Of a stretch of 54,340 nucleotides of DNA, positions 33,211 to 41,700 are shown one piece after another. Source of the DNA: SIG710 sp045651985 (GTDB lineage Bacteria > Bacillota > Clostridia > Oscillospirales > CAG-272); contig JAZRTK010000027.1 of the NCBI GenBank assembly GCA_045651985.1, forward strand, positions 1-54,340. Direction: 5' to 3'. The notes below the pieces were generated by a model that saw nothing but the letters and a program-made list of their open reading frames with translations, did no database searches and was not told where the DNA came from. Positions within the stretch are counted from its first letter, which is position 1. Each line of letters starts with the position of its first letter. A program made the translations under genes and the position numbers.

Positions 33211-34071
33211 ATGAGAGTCCATAAAAAATGCCTGCCGTGTATCATAAACCAGACATTAAAATTTATAGATGCGGTCAGCCCGTGCGACGAGGCTCAGATA
33301 CTCAGAAGGGTTTTTGAGCATCTGAGCCGCACCGATCTTGAAAACACCCTGACTCCCGAGCTTGTGGGCGAAATTTTTGCGCTTGTGACGCGGGAAGCGG
33401 GCAATCCCGATCCTTATAAATCGACCCGTGACTTTTACAACAAAATGCTCACACAGCAGAACGCAGAGCTTGAAAAATCGATTGAAAACTCTGATGACCC
33501 ATTTGCCGAGGCGGTAAAATACGCGATCATCGGCAACGTGATAGATTTTAGCCCCGGATACGAGCTGACCGACAGTGCAGTGAAGGAATATTTCTCCCGT
33601 TTTGGAAATGAGAAGCTTGAGATCGACCATGCTGAGCTTTTAAAAAAGGATATTTTGGGAGCTGAAACTATCCTTTATATCGGCGATAACTGTGGGGAGA
33701 TCTGCCTTGATAAGCTACTTTTGAAAAAGATCAGAGAGTTAAACTGCCACGCGCAAATTTTCTTTGTAACAAAGGGCGCGCCGACACTCAACGACTCGGT
33801 AAAGGAGGACGCTTTGGCACTTTGCGTACAGGAATACGCCACTGTCATCGACCACGGCGACAATTGCCCGGGAACGGTGCTTCACCGCACCTCGCAGGAA
33901 TTCAGAAGGATATTTAAAAGTGCCGACGTGATTGTTTCAAAGGGGCAGGCGAACTACGAGAGCCTGAACGAAACGGAAGGGAATATCTACTTCCTTCTCA
34001 TGGCAAAATGCGCGGCGATCGCGCAAAGCGTTGGGACGCAGGAAATGAAGATGATCTGCAAGAAAAAATAA
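33211..34071 (+). CDS. DUF89/ARMT1-like metal-dependent phosphatase family protein
   Basis: The 286-residue protein belongs to the DUF89 family, in the prokaryotic subgroup with an N-terminal Cys pair (MRVHKKCLPCI). Conserved motifs are YIGDNCGEICLDKLL (about 158-172), VTKGAPTLNDS (188-198), DHGDNCPGT (215-223) and SKGQANYESL (244-253); these Asp/Asn residues bind the metal. Some DUF89 proteins are damage-control phosphatases acting on sugar or cofactor phosphates. The substrate here is unknown. It is monocistronic. Confidence 0.9.
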   Translation: MRVHKKCLPCIINQTLKFIDAVSPCDEAQILRRVFEHLSRTDLENTLTPELVGEIFALVTREAGNPDPYKSTRDFYNKMLTQQNAELEKSIENSDDPFAEAVKYAIIGNVIDFSPGYELTDSAVKEYFSRFGNEKLEIDHAELLKKDILGAETILYIGDNCGEICLDKLLLKKIRELNCHAQIFFVTKGAPTLNDSVKEDALALCVQEYATVIDHGDNCPGTVLHRTSQEFRRIFKSADVIVSKGQANYESLNETEGNIYFLLMAKCAAIAQSVGTQEMKMICKKK

Positions 34072-34101
34072 AAAGGTGCACCGAAAGTCGGTGCACCTTT
34101 T
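34071..34101. terminator. Bidirectional terminator between convergent genes
   Basis: A 14-bp perfect stem (34071-34084 with 34088-34101) separates the DUF89 gene from the acyl-CoA synthetase. Confidence 0.92.
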
Positions 34102-34104
34102 ATT

Positions 34105-36384
34105 TTATGACTTGTTTTTATCGGTTTCTCTGATCTGAACTCGTCTGATCTTGCCGCTGATGGTTTTGGGCAGCTCGTCAACGAATTCAACGATTCTAGG
34201 GTACTTGTAGGGTGCGGTGTGGGTCTTTACATAGCTCTGCACTTCTTTCACAAGCTCGTCAGAGGGGGACGTGCCCTTGGTAAGAACGATAGTCGCCTTT
34301 ACCGCCTGACCTCTTACGGGGTCGGGAACGCCTGTGATAGCGCACTCAAGCACGAAGGGAAGCTCCATTATAACGCTCTCGATCTCAAAGGGGCCGATGC
34401 GGTATCCCGAGGACTTGATAACGTCGTCGATACGACCGACGTACCAAAGATAGCCGTCCTCGTCCATGGTTGCCTGATCGCCTGTGTGATAGTAGCCGTC
34501 GTGCCATACGGAATCGGTCTTTTCCTGATTGTTGTAGTATCCGATGAAAAGTCCGCAGGGAGCTTTTGAGTCGGGAACCTTTATGCAGATCTCGCCCGTC
34601 TCGCCTGCGCCCAGCTCGTTTCCGTCAACGTCAAGAATACGAACGTCGTAAAGTGGGCTTGCCTTGCCCATAGATCCGATCTTTGGGGTTGTACCGACGA
34701 GGTTGGAGATAGCCATGGTGGTCTCGGTCTGACCGAAGCTTTCCATGATAGTAAGTCCCGTTGCTTTTTTAAACTGCTGGAACACCTCGGGGTTCGGCGC
34801 CTCGCCCGCGGTAGTGGCATACTGGATAGAGGAAAGATCGTACTTTGAAAGGTCTTCCTTTATAAAGAAGCGATACATTGTGTGAGGTGCGCAGAATGTG
34901 GTGATGTTGTATTTTGCGAACATGGGAAGGATATCCTCGGGGTGGAAACGGTCAAAGTCGTATGTAAATACTCCTGCCTCGCACAGCCACTGACCGTAAA
35001 GCTTGCCCCAAAGCGCCTTTCCCCAGCCCGTGTCGGAGATGGTGAAGTGGAGTCCGTTGGGGTTTACGTTGTGCCAGTATTTTGCGGTGGGGTAGTGACC
35101 CAGAGGATAAGTATAGGAATGAGCGGCGATGCTGGGATATCCCGTAGTTCCCGAAGTGAAGAGCATGAGCATGGGGTCGTTTCCGCAGGGAGTGTCGGGA
35201 CGACGCTCGTAGACGTCAGAGCAGAGAGCCATCTCGCTGTTGAAATCATGCCAACCGAGGCGCTTTGCACCAACTATGACCTTTATCATGTCGGGGAATG
35301 CTTTTGATGCATTCTCTGCGTGCATAGCAACGTCGCCGTCTGCGGTGCAGACCACAGCTTTTACGCCTGCCGCCTTGAAGCGGTAGTCAAAATCGTGCTC
35401 GACCAGCTGATTGGTGGCGGGAATTACGATAGCACCGATCTTGTGGAGCGCAAGGATGGTGAACCAGAATTGGTAGTGGCGCTTCAATACAAGCATAACT
35501 CTGTCGCCCTTTTTGATTCCCAGGGACTCCAGATAGTTGGCTGTCATGGCGGAATACTTCTTCATGTCGCCGAATGTAAATGTGTGCTCTTCCTTTTCGT
35601 TGGAGACCCAAAGCATGGCTCTCTTGTCGGGAGTCTTTTCGGCGATGGCGTCAACGCAGTCGAAGGCAAAGTTGAATTTGTCCTCGTTTTTGAAGGAAAT
35701 GGACCGAAGAACGCCGTTTTCGTCCACCTCGGTGTCGATAAAGTTGTCGGCAACGGTATTTTCGGTGTGGTGCTGACGGATAAAGTCGGGAAGCTCGGCG
35801 TACTTGCCCGCTTCCTTTTCCTTTGCTTCCATAGGACGGAGAACTATTGCGTAGATCTCGCAGTCCTCGCCGTCAAGAGCTCTCATGGCGTGAGGCTCGC
35901 CGCTGTTGTAGTAGACGGTGTCACCGGGATTGAGCACTTCTGTTCGGTCCTGGATCTGGAAAAGCAGCTTGCCCTTTACCACGATGTCGATCTCCTGACC
36001 CTCGTGAGTGGCAAAGTGCATATCTTCACCCGATGCGGGGATCTTTACAAAGAAAGGTTCGCCTATTTTGTTTCTGAACGAGGGAGCCAGATCGTAGTAG
36101 AAAAATCCCGACTTTCTCGCGATGGGAAGACCCTCGCCGTTTCTCGTTATGTTGTAAAGGGAAAGCTTAGGGCTTCGGCCCTCAAGCAGATCCTTTATTT
36201 CAACTCCGAATACGTGTGCGCACTTGTAAATAAAGGTAAAGCCGAAATCGGTCTCGCCGCGTTCAAGTACTCTGTATCTTTCCTCGCTGATTTCGGTCTT
36301 TTCTGCCATTTCCGCTTCTGTGAGACCCGCGATAGTTCTCAGCTCTCTGATTCTGGCGGCAACGTCTTTTAACTGTGTGTCCAT
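34105..36384 (-). CDS. XRE-HTH + cupin + acyl-CoA synthetase (AMP-forming) fusion under T-box control
   Basis: The 759-residue protein joins three domains: an XRE helix-turn-helix (about 5-65, with LRTIAGLTEAEMAEKTEIS), a cupin (about 108-188, HEGQEIDIVVKGKLLFQ and the LNPGDTVYYNSGEPHAM motif) and an AMP-forming synthetase (about 235-759). In the latter, the P-loop is TSGTTGYPS (410-418), with Ser where Lys is usual; ESFGQTETT, GRIDDVIKSSGYRIG and the C-terminal catalytic Lys745 (ISGKIRR) are intact. It should activate a carboxylic acid to acyl-AMP then acyl-CoA, resembling medium/branched-chain acyl-CoA synthetases. ATG 36384 is chosen because GAGGAGG lies 8 bp before it. The leader carries a T-box, so expression should rise when an aminoacyl-tRNA is scarce. 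Confidence 0.9.
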   Translation of the reverse strand: MDTQLKDVAARIRELRTIAGLTEAEMAEKTEISEERYRVLERGETDFGFTFIYKCAHVFGVEIKDLLEGRSPKLSLYNITRNGEGLPIARKSGFFYYDLAPSFRNKIGEPFFVKIPASGEDMHFATHEGQEIDIVVKGKLLFQIQDRTEVLNPGDTVYYNSGEPHAMRALDGEDCEIYAIVLRPMEAKEKEAGKYAELPDFIRQHHTENTVADNFIDTEVDENGVLRSISFKNEDKFNFAFDCVDAIAEKTPDKRAMLWVSNEKEEHTFTFGDMKKYSAMTANYLESLGIKKGDRVMLVLKRHYQFWFTILALHKIGAIVIPATNQLVEHDFDYRFKAAGVKAVVCTADGDVAMHAENASKAFPDMIKVIVGAKRLGWHDFNSEMALCSDVYERRPDTPCGNDPMLMLFTSGTTGYPSIAAHSYTYPLGHYPTAKYWHNVNPNGLHFTISDTGWGKALWGKLYGQWLCEAGVFTYDFDRFHPEDILPMFAKYNITTFCAPHTMYRFFIKEDLSKYDLSSIQYATTAGEAPNPEVFQQFKKATGLTIMESFGQTETTMAISNLVGTTPKIGSMGKASPLYDVRILDVDGNELGAGETGEICIKVPDSKAPCGLFIGYYNNQEKTDSVWHDGYYHTGDQATMDEDGYLWYVGRIDDVIKSSGYRIGPFEIESVIMELPFVLECAITGVPDPVRGQAVKATIVLTKGTSPSDELVKEVQSYVKTHTAPYKYPRIVEFVDELPKTISGKIRRVQIRETDKNKS

Positions 36385-36441
36385 GTTAATTTCCTCCTCG
36401 TTCACGTAGGCAAAATTTTTCGGAAAATGTCATAAAAAAGC

Positions 36442-36484
36442 AAAAAATCTCAAGCGGGGTTCTTTTCTTGAACCTTGCTTGAGA
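36442..36484 (-). terminator. T-box-controlled terminator
   Basis: On the minus strand the 15-nt arms (36470-36484 and 36448-36462, with a 2-nt internal mismatch) are followed by six T (36442-36447). The 5' arm overlaps the 3' side of the T-box antiterminator. Confidence 0.85.
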
Positions 36485-36738
36485 CGAATATTACTATCCG
36501 CGGTACCACTCAAATTGCACATATAAATGTGCCGCTTTTACGGCTCTAACAAGCCTTGTGCAGTTACGTTGCACGGGACGGGAACGTCTACTCGGCGTAA
36601 TTCGCTTTTCGGGCTCCGGCTCGGAAGTGATAGGTCAAGCGTTTCTCTCCGTACCGATTTTCACCAACCATCGGCTCTCTGCAAGCAGTTTGAAACAGAC
36701 CGTCTTCGTCATTGCTGTTTTACCACATATTCTGTTAT
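36442..36738 (-). ncRNA. T-box leader RNA, probable isoleucine specifier (AUC)
   Basis: The minus-strand leader contains the T-box core GTGGTACCGCGG (within 36498-36511), an antiterminator arm ending CGTCTC, and a terminator. Upstream is stem I with AGAGAGCC and the GGTTGGTGAAAATC distal loop (about 36650-36681). The likely specifier is ATC at 36629-36631: it is followed by A, five bases and GAGC, the same spacing as GGC-A-n5-GAGC in the B. subtilis glyQS leader. TAT, one base earlier, is the alternative and would mean tyrosine. The outer edges are approximate. Confidence 0.9.
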
Positions 36739-36745
36739 GTTACGC

Positions 36746-36774
36746 ATTATACCACTGTAAAAACCGTTTGTCAA
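36746..36774 (-). promoter_or_regulatory. Promoter of the T-box transcript
   Basis: On the minus strand TTGACA (36769-36774) and TATAAT (36746-36751) are 17 bp apart, a full consensus. Confidence 0.93.
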
Positions 36775-36840
36775 GAGGAAAAATAAAATTTTACCAATAT
36801 TTTTTGAAAAAGACTTTTGAGGGGAATTTGTTCTTTTTTG

Positions 36841-36869
36841 TTGACATATAAGTGCACAAATGATATAAT
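36841..36869 (+). promoter_or_regulatory. Promoter of the zinc-ribbon membrane protein gene
   Basis: TTGACA (36841-36846) and TATAAT (36864-36869) are 17 bp apart. The 66 bp between this and the divergent T-box promoter hold nothing else I can identify. Confidence 0.93.
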
Positions 36870-36878
36870 AAAGCAGAG

Positions 36879-36916
36879 GTGACCGATACGTCACGGATAT
36901 GTCACTCAAATATGAC
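36879..36916 (+). repeat. GTGAC/GTCAC inverted repeats in the 5' leader
   Basis: GTGAC (36879-36883) and GTCAC (36890-36894) are inverted arms, followed by a TGTCA and a TGACA pair (about 36900-36916). They begin about 10 bp after the -10 box and could form an operator or short hairpins. Confidence 0.45.
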
Positions 36917-36933
36917 AAAGTAAGGAGAATATT

Positions 36934-38598
36934 ATGTTTTGTAAGAAATGCGGCGCACAGATAGCGGACGGTCAGCTCTTCTGCGGAGAGTGTGGAGCCG
37001 AGGTTCTAAAGAATGAGAACGCAGAACAGGAGCCTGTTGAACAGACGGAGGGGCAGCAGCCTCCCATGGATACACACAATAGCTTACAGCCCGATCCCGC
37101 AATGTTCGCGGAGAAGAAAAAAATAAAAAGGAGCAAGAAGCCTGTCGTTTTTGCAATTCTTGCTGTTGTAGCTGTTCTTGTGGTTGCGGCAATACTTTGC
37201 ATACCCATGATAAAGCGCGCTCTCATGAGCGAGCAGGAGGTCATGGCAAGCTACGATCGCGATATTATAGAAGACAGCCTTGAAGCTCTTTCCTCGTCCT
37301 TTAAAGCAGTTGGAGAAGATACGAAATACAGCGGTAACATCGACATAATCTTTTCCGATTACCTTGCAGGCCAGATCAGTACATATATAGGCGATATAAG
37401 CTCTGCTAAGATCGGCTTTGACATAGCGACAGAGGGTCAGCAGTATGGCGGACGTCTTAACCTTTCCTTGAGCGATACCGAGATCATATCATTTGACGTG
37501 ATGCTCGACATAGAAAACGCCAAGGCTTACATATCCGTTCCCGGTCTTATTGACGGTGCTCTGGAGCTTGATGTTGGCATGCTTATGCCCGAAGACGGCA
37601 AGGCCTCGGTATCGTCCCTTATGGAAAATATTTCCTCGCTTGAGATAAGCGATGCAGTTATAAAAGACGTTCTCGCAATAATCGACGCGGCTTACGGCGC
37701 GGCAGGAGATGCGACAAAGAGTCAGGATGCTCTTACTATCGACGGCGTTTCACAGAACTGCACGGTGTATACGCTCACGATCGACGAGGAAAACGCCGCT
37801 AAAATGGTTATAGCCGCGCTTCAGCAGCTCAAAAAGTCCGAGAACATTAAGAATTTTGCGGGTGAGCTGGTTGAAGATTATTATGCAGAACTTACCAGAG
37901 AAGAGATCATTTCCGAGATCGACGTTTTCTGCGACAGTGGCATCGAATCATTGACCGATGAAGATCTGACGTTTGACAGCGATGAGGTCATCGTTTACAA
38001 TATGTACGTTTCAGATGACGATGTGATCGGCAGAAGCTTTGAGGTCAACGGAGTGAAGATCGTTGCCGCTTGCGTCGAAAACGGACGCGACAAGGCATTT
38101 GAATATTCTATCCATCAGGAACTGGAAGGTTCTGTAAAGTTTTCGGGTAAGGGAACTGACGGCGGCGACGGATTTACAGGTGAAGCAACTCTTGCGGCTC
38201 TTGAGAACGAGGTCGTAATTTTGTCGTTTGATAAATTCATCTGTGACGACGACAATCTCTCAGGTACGGTCGAAATAACTCTTGGCGACGGTATAAACGA
38301 GATTGATCCTTATAACGAGGGTCTTTCCGTTCTGTCAACGATGAGAGTTATTATTGACTTTGGCGCGACCGATGAAACGGGCAAGGTGACTGCGGGACTT
38401 TCGCTTATGAACTTCGACCTTGGTGAGATCGTTTTTGAAAGCGCTCCCGACAGCGATTACTCTCCCTCAATGCCCGAAAAAGTGGCGTTCAGCGATCCCA
38501 ATACCTTCCGAGGCAGTATAAACTTTGTAGCACTGTTTGCCAGACTTGCAAAGGCGGGATTTGATATCCGCGGTCTTATGGGCGGAATGCGCGGCTGA
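36934..38598 (+). CDS. Zinc-ribbon membrane-anchored protein of unknown function
   Basis: The 554-residue protein starts with a zinc ribbon (CKKCGAQIADGQLFCGECGAE, Cys3, Cys6, Cys17, Cys20), then an acidic/Gln-rich linker, a basic patch, one membrane helix (about 70-90, FAILAVVAVLVVAAILCIPM) and a large extracytoplasmic part of about 450 residues rich in Asp/Glu and beta-strand patterns. The zinc ribbon plus single helix is common in Clostridia membrane proteins of unknown role. I do not recognise the outer domain. It is monocistronic with its own promoter and terminator; the leader has inverted repeats. Confidence 0.85.
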   Translation: MFCKKCGAQIADGQLFCGECGAEVLKNENAEQEPVEQTEGQQPPMDTHNSLQPDPAMFAEKKKIKRSKKPVVFAILAVVAVLVVAAILCIPMIKRALMSEQEVMASYDRDIIEDSLEALSSSFKAVGEDTKYSGNIDIIFSDYLAGQISTYIGDISSAKIGFDIATEGQQYGGRLNLSLSDTEIISFDVMLDIENAKAYISVPGLIDGALELDVGMLMPEDGKASVSSLMENISSLEISDAVIKDVLAIIDAAYGAAGDATKSQDALTIDGVSQNCTVYTLTIDEENAAKMVIAALQQLKKSENIKNFAGELVEDYYAELTREEIISEIDVFCDSGIESLTDEDLTFDSDEVIVYNMYVSDDDVIGRSFEVNGVKIVAACVENGRDKAFEYSIHQELEGSVKFSGKGTDGGDGFTGEATLAALENEVVILSFDKFICDDDNLSGTVEITLGDGINEIDPYNEGLSVLSTMRVIIDFGATDETGKVTAGLSLMNFDLGEIVFESAPDSDYSPSMPEKVAFSDPNTFRGSINFVALFARLAKAGFDIRGLMGGMRG

Positions 38599-38612
38599 TA
38601 ACAACGTAAATA

Positions 38613-38645
38613 AAAGAAACCGCTGCTTTTGGCAGCGGTTTCTTT
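38613..38645 (+). terminator. Terminator of the zinc-ribbon protein gene
   Basis: A 14-bp perfect stem (38613-38626 with 38632-38645) ending CTTT. Confidence 0.88.
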
Positions 38646-38664
38646 GAAAAGGATCTTATAAAAT

Positions 38665-39336
38665 ATGGATTTCAGAATAAGAGCAATAAAAAAGAAGTAC
38701 GGCAGAAAAACAATTTTAGAGGATATAACTCTTGACGTGCCGTCGGGTAAGTGCATCGGAATACTTGGCGTAAACGGAAGCGGTAAATCGACGCTCCTTA
38801 GTATCCTTGCAGGTGTTCGCCGAGCCGATAGCGGGGAATTTTCGTGTGATGCGGGCGACCTGCTCAAAAAGAGCTCGCTGCGCGCTGAATACGTGGGCTA
38901 CGTTCCCCAAGGAACGCCGCTCATGGAAGAGCTTAACGCCCGCGATAATCTTCTCCTTTGGTATTCACGCGGGGAATTGAAGGCCGAGCTTGAAAACGGC
39001 GTTCTGTCCCTGCTTGGAATTTCGGATTTTCTCACAAAGCCCGTTTCAAAGCTTTCGGGGGGTATGAAAAAAAGGCTGTCTATCGGTTGCTCGATGGCGT
39101 GCCACCCAAAGCTTTTGCTCATGGACGAGCCCTCGGCGGCGATAGATTTTCTTTGCAAGAAAAATATTGTCGATTATATTACTGCATTCAAAAACAGCGG
39201 AGGCTCGGTCTTGATCACCACCCACGACACCTCGGAGCTTGAAGTGTGCGACGAGATATACCTGCTCAAAGACGGCAGACTCGTTTCTTACGACTTCGAC
39301 GGAGACGTGGAGAAGCTGGCGGGTTGTCTGCTATGA
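38665..39336 (+). CDS. ABC transporter ATP-binding protein (ABC-2 exporter type)
   Basis: The 223-residue ATPase has Walker A GVNGSGKST (about 34-42), a Q-loop region (YVPQGTPLM), signature KLSGGMKKRLSIGCSM (about 130-145), Walker B KLLLMDEPSAAID and a switch His in TTHDTSELEV. It belongs to the CcmA/NatA-like group that works with ABC-2 permeases. Its stop overlaps the next gene by 4 bp. The three genes 38665-41656 make one exporter; the substrate is unknown. Confidence 0.93.
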   Translation: MDFRIRAIKKKYGRKTILEDITLDVPSGKCIGILGVNGSGKSTLLSILAGVRRADSGEFSCDAGDLLKKSSLRAEYVGYVPQGTPLMEELNARDNLLLWYSRGELKAELENGVLSLLGISDFLTKPVSKLSGGMKKRLSIGCSMACHPKLLLMDEPSAAIDFLCKKNIVDYITAFKNSGGSVLITTHDTSELEVCDEIYLLKDGRLVSYDFDGDVEKLAGCLL

Positions 39337-40550
39337 GAAATTTTTTCGAATACTTTTGCCTTTGTATCAAAAAGGCTTCAAAAAGCTTTGTTGCGGTAGC
39401 TCTTACAGTTCTGCTTTTGGCGGGACTGTTGGCTCTGTCTGCGGCGGTCATGATAAACACCGACAAAAACGACGTGAGCCGTCAGAAAATAAAGATAGGT
39501 ATTGCGGGTGACACGAAGGGAACTCACCTTGGAATCGGCTTTGAGACTATCGCACAGGCAGATGACATCAGCTTTTCGGTGGATTTTGTAGACATGACCG
39601 AGGAGGAAGCCGAAAAAGCGCTTTCGGAGCTTGAAATAAGCGCCTACGTGCTTGTTCCCGACAACTATGTTTCCTCGCTTGTAAAGGGAGAGGACGCAGT
39701 TCTGACCTTCGTTATGACCAGATCCTCTGCCGACATTTCGGCTATACTTATGAGCGAGGTGGTGCAGGTACTCTCACCCTTGGTGACCGATTCCGAGAGC
39801 GGAATTTACGCCATGGTGGACTACGGCTACGACAGCAATTCAGACGGAATGGCGGATAAAATTACCCGCCTGAACCTGAAATATATAACCGAGATACTTG
39901 ACCGCAGCTCGGCTTTTGAGCTGCGTACTCTTGGCATTGACACCCTCAGCACGGCGGAATATTATGTCTGCGGTATAATAACCTTTTTCCTGCTTATCTT
40001 CTCGGTTTCCTGCTGTCCTCTTTTTGCAGATAAAAATCTGCCCTTGGGACGGCTACTTGTGTCAAAGGGAACGAGAACATGGCAGATAATTGCATGCGAA
40101 TATTTGTCCTACTTGACAGTCATTTGGCTGTCGGTGGCGCTTTTGTCCCTTGGAGGCGGTATCATCTGCCAAAGTATTGAGCTTGGCATAGACCCTCGCT
40201 TTGTATTTGGACTTCCGCTGTCGCTATTCCCGTGTATTCTGATGATCTCGGCACTGCAATTTGCTCTGTACGAGCTGACCTCGGGAATAGTTTCGGGTGT
40301 TCTCGCGCAGTTTGCGATGTCGGCGGCACTTGGCTATATATCGGGGTGCTTTTATCCTCATTATATGTTCCCGCAGAGTATTCAGCGTCTGGCTTCGTTG
40401 TTGCCGTCTGGAATAACATTTGAATTTTTGCGCTCAAACATAGCCTTGCGTAACAATAACGCATGGGGCGCGTGCCTGCTTTATACGGCGGCTTTTTTGA
40501 TCGTTTCGGTGATGGCGCGTCATAAAAGACTTTCGGAGGAAACGGCATGA
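39333..40550 (+). CDS. ABC-2 type transporter permease, first subunit
   Basis: The 405-residue protein has a first helix (about 14-36), a large extracytoplasmic region (about 40-215) and five further helices (about 215-400), the ABC2_membrane_3 arrangement. The start ATG 39333 lies in the ATGA overlap with the ATPase gene; an in-frame upstream start at 39246 would place 29 Arg-rich residues inside the ATPase gene and is rejected. Confidence 0.88.
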   Translation: MRNFFEYFCLCIKKASKSFVAVALTVLLLAGLLALSAAVMINTDKNDVSRQKIKIGIAGDTKGTHLGIGFETIAQADDISFSVDFVDMTEEEAEKALSELEISAYVLVPDNYVSSLVKGEDAVLTFVMTRSSADISAILMSEVVQVLSPLVTDSESGIYAMVDYGYDSNSDGMADKITRLNLKYITEILDRSSAFELRTLGIDTLSTAEYYVCGIITFFLLIFSVSCCPLFADKNLPLGRLLVSKGTRTWQIIACEYLSYLTVIWLSVALLSLGGGIICQSIELGIDPRFVFGLPLSLFPCILMISALQFALYELTSGIVSGVLAQFAMSAALGYISGCFYPHYMFPQSIQRLASLLPSGITFEFLRSNIALRNNNAWGACLLYTAAFLIVSVMARHKRLSEETA

Positions 40551-41656
40551 AAAAGATAAGACGCGGACTTGTTTGGCTTTTCATGATCTGGAAACGGATG
40601 TTTAAAAAGCCGGGGTATGTCCTTTTGCTTTTAGCTGTCGCTTTGCTCGCGGGCTCGCTTTCCGTTTTTTCGCAAAATACGGGTGAGCTTGTGCGCATAG
40701 CCATATTTGCCGACCTCGAGGATACCAGAAAGCTCTTCTCTGAGTCGGAAAAGAGCACGACCGTAATAAAATACGAATATTTTGACAGCGAATCAAGTGC
40801 CATTGAAGCGGTGACCGCGCAGGGCTACGACGCCGCGTGGATTTTTTCGGGCGACCTTAACGATGCCGCGCGGGAATTTGTTATCCGCGGGAAGCCCGTC
40901 GTAAGGATATCCCAACGTGAGGATACGGTCTTTTTGCGGCTTTCGCGTGAAAGACTTTACGCAACAATTTACCCTTATATTTCAAAGGCAGTCTACGACG
41001 GCTTTATGGCCGAAAATTTCCCCGATGCCGACAGGGAAGTGACCGACGGGTATTATCATAGCCAGTCTGAGGCGCGTCCCATAATCGAGATAAAATTCAA
41101 CAATTCCGAGCAAAATGTCAGCGAACTTAACTTGCTTACAAGTCCCGTAAGAGGAATTTTGGCGGTGGCAGTCTTTTTGTGTGCTTACGCGGCACTCATG
41201 AGCTTCAAAAAAGATAGAGACGGCGGACTTTTTGCCCGAAGCTCCGAGGAGGCGCTTGTTTATATTGAGGCGGCGTACATATTTATTTCGGTGCTCAACG
41301 CGGGCACGCTTGCCCTTGTCTCCATGTGGCTGACGGGAATATTCACCACCCTCGGAAATGAAGTTTTACTCATGCTTGTCTATATGCTTTTGTGTACGGC
41401 TTTCTGCTTGGCTTTGGGCGAGCTGACTGAAAGCATCGGCACGCTGGGCGCGCTGATGCCTGTAATTGCGCTTGTGATGTTAGTTCTTTGCCCCGTGTTC
41501 ATTAATTTGGCGAATATTCCGCAGATACAGCTTCTTCTGCCGCCGTTTTATTACCTGTCGGCGCTGAGAAGCGCGGATTATATTTTGTATTCGCTGATCT
41601 ATCTTTCGGTGACCGCGGTGCTTTGCGCTTTGCTGCGTTTGGTGAAAAACCATTAA
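40547..41656 (+). CDS. ABC-2 type transporter permease, second subunit
   Basis: The 369-residue protein has the same layout as the gene before it: a first helix (about 20-40), a long extracytoplasmic segment (about 45-195) and five helices to the end. The two are likely a heterodimeric pair. It overlaps the previous gene by 4 bp (ATGA) and ends the operon. Confidence 0.87.
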   Translation: MKKIRRGLVWLFMIWKRMFKKPGYVLLLLAVALLAGSLSVFSQNTGELVRIAIFADLEDTRKLFSESEKSTTVIKYEYFDSESSAIEAVTAQGYDAAWIFSGDLNDAAREFVIRGKPVVRISQREDTVFLRLSRERLYATIYPYISKAVYDGFMAENFPDADREVTDGYYHSQSEARPIIEIKFNNSEQNVSELNLLTSPVRGILAVAVFLCAYAALMSFKKDRDGGLFARSSEEALVYIEAAYIFISVLNAGTLALVSMWLTGIFTTLGNEVLLMLVYMLLCTAFCLALGELTESIGTLGALMPVIALVMLVLCPVFINLANIPQIQLLLPPFYYLSALRSADYILYSLIYLSVTAVLCALLRLVKNH

Positions 41657-41663
41657 AGATCAA

Positions 41664-41700
41664 ATAAATAAAAGGCGCTCACGGAGCGCCTTTTATTTAT
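41664..41700. terminator. Bidirectional terminator
   Basis: A 17-bp perfect stem (41664-41680 with 41684-41700), A-rich on one side and T-rich on the other, serves the ABC operon and the S1 gene; it includes the S1 stop codon (41697-41699). Confidence 0.92.

Noticed and set aside
35320..36372. 350-codon plus-strand open frame over the acyl-CoA synthetase
   Set aside because: Antisense shadow of a gene with well-conserved motifs; no start signal.
36558..36851. Plus-strand 97-codon frame over the T-box leader
   Set aside because: The region is explained by the T-box RNA on the other strand; no ribosome binding site.
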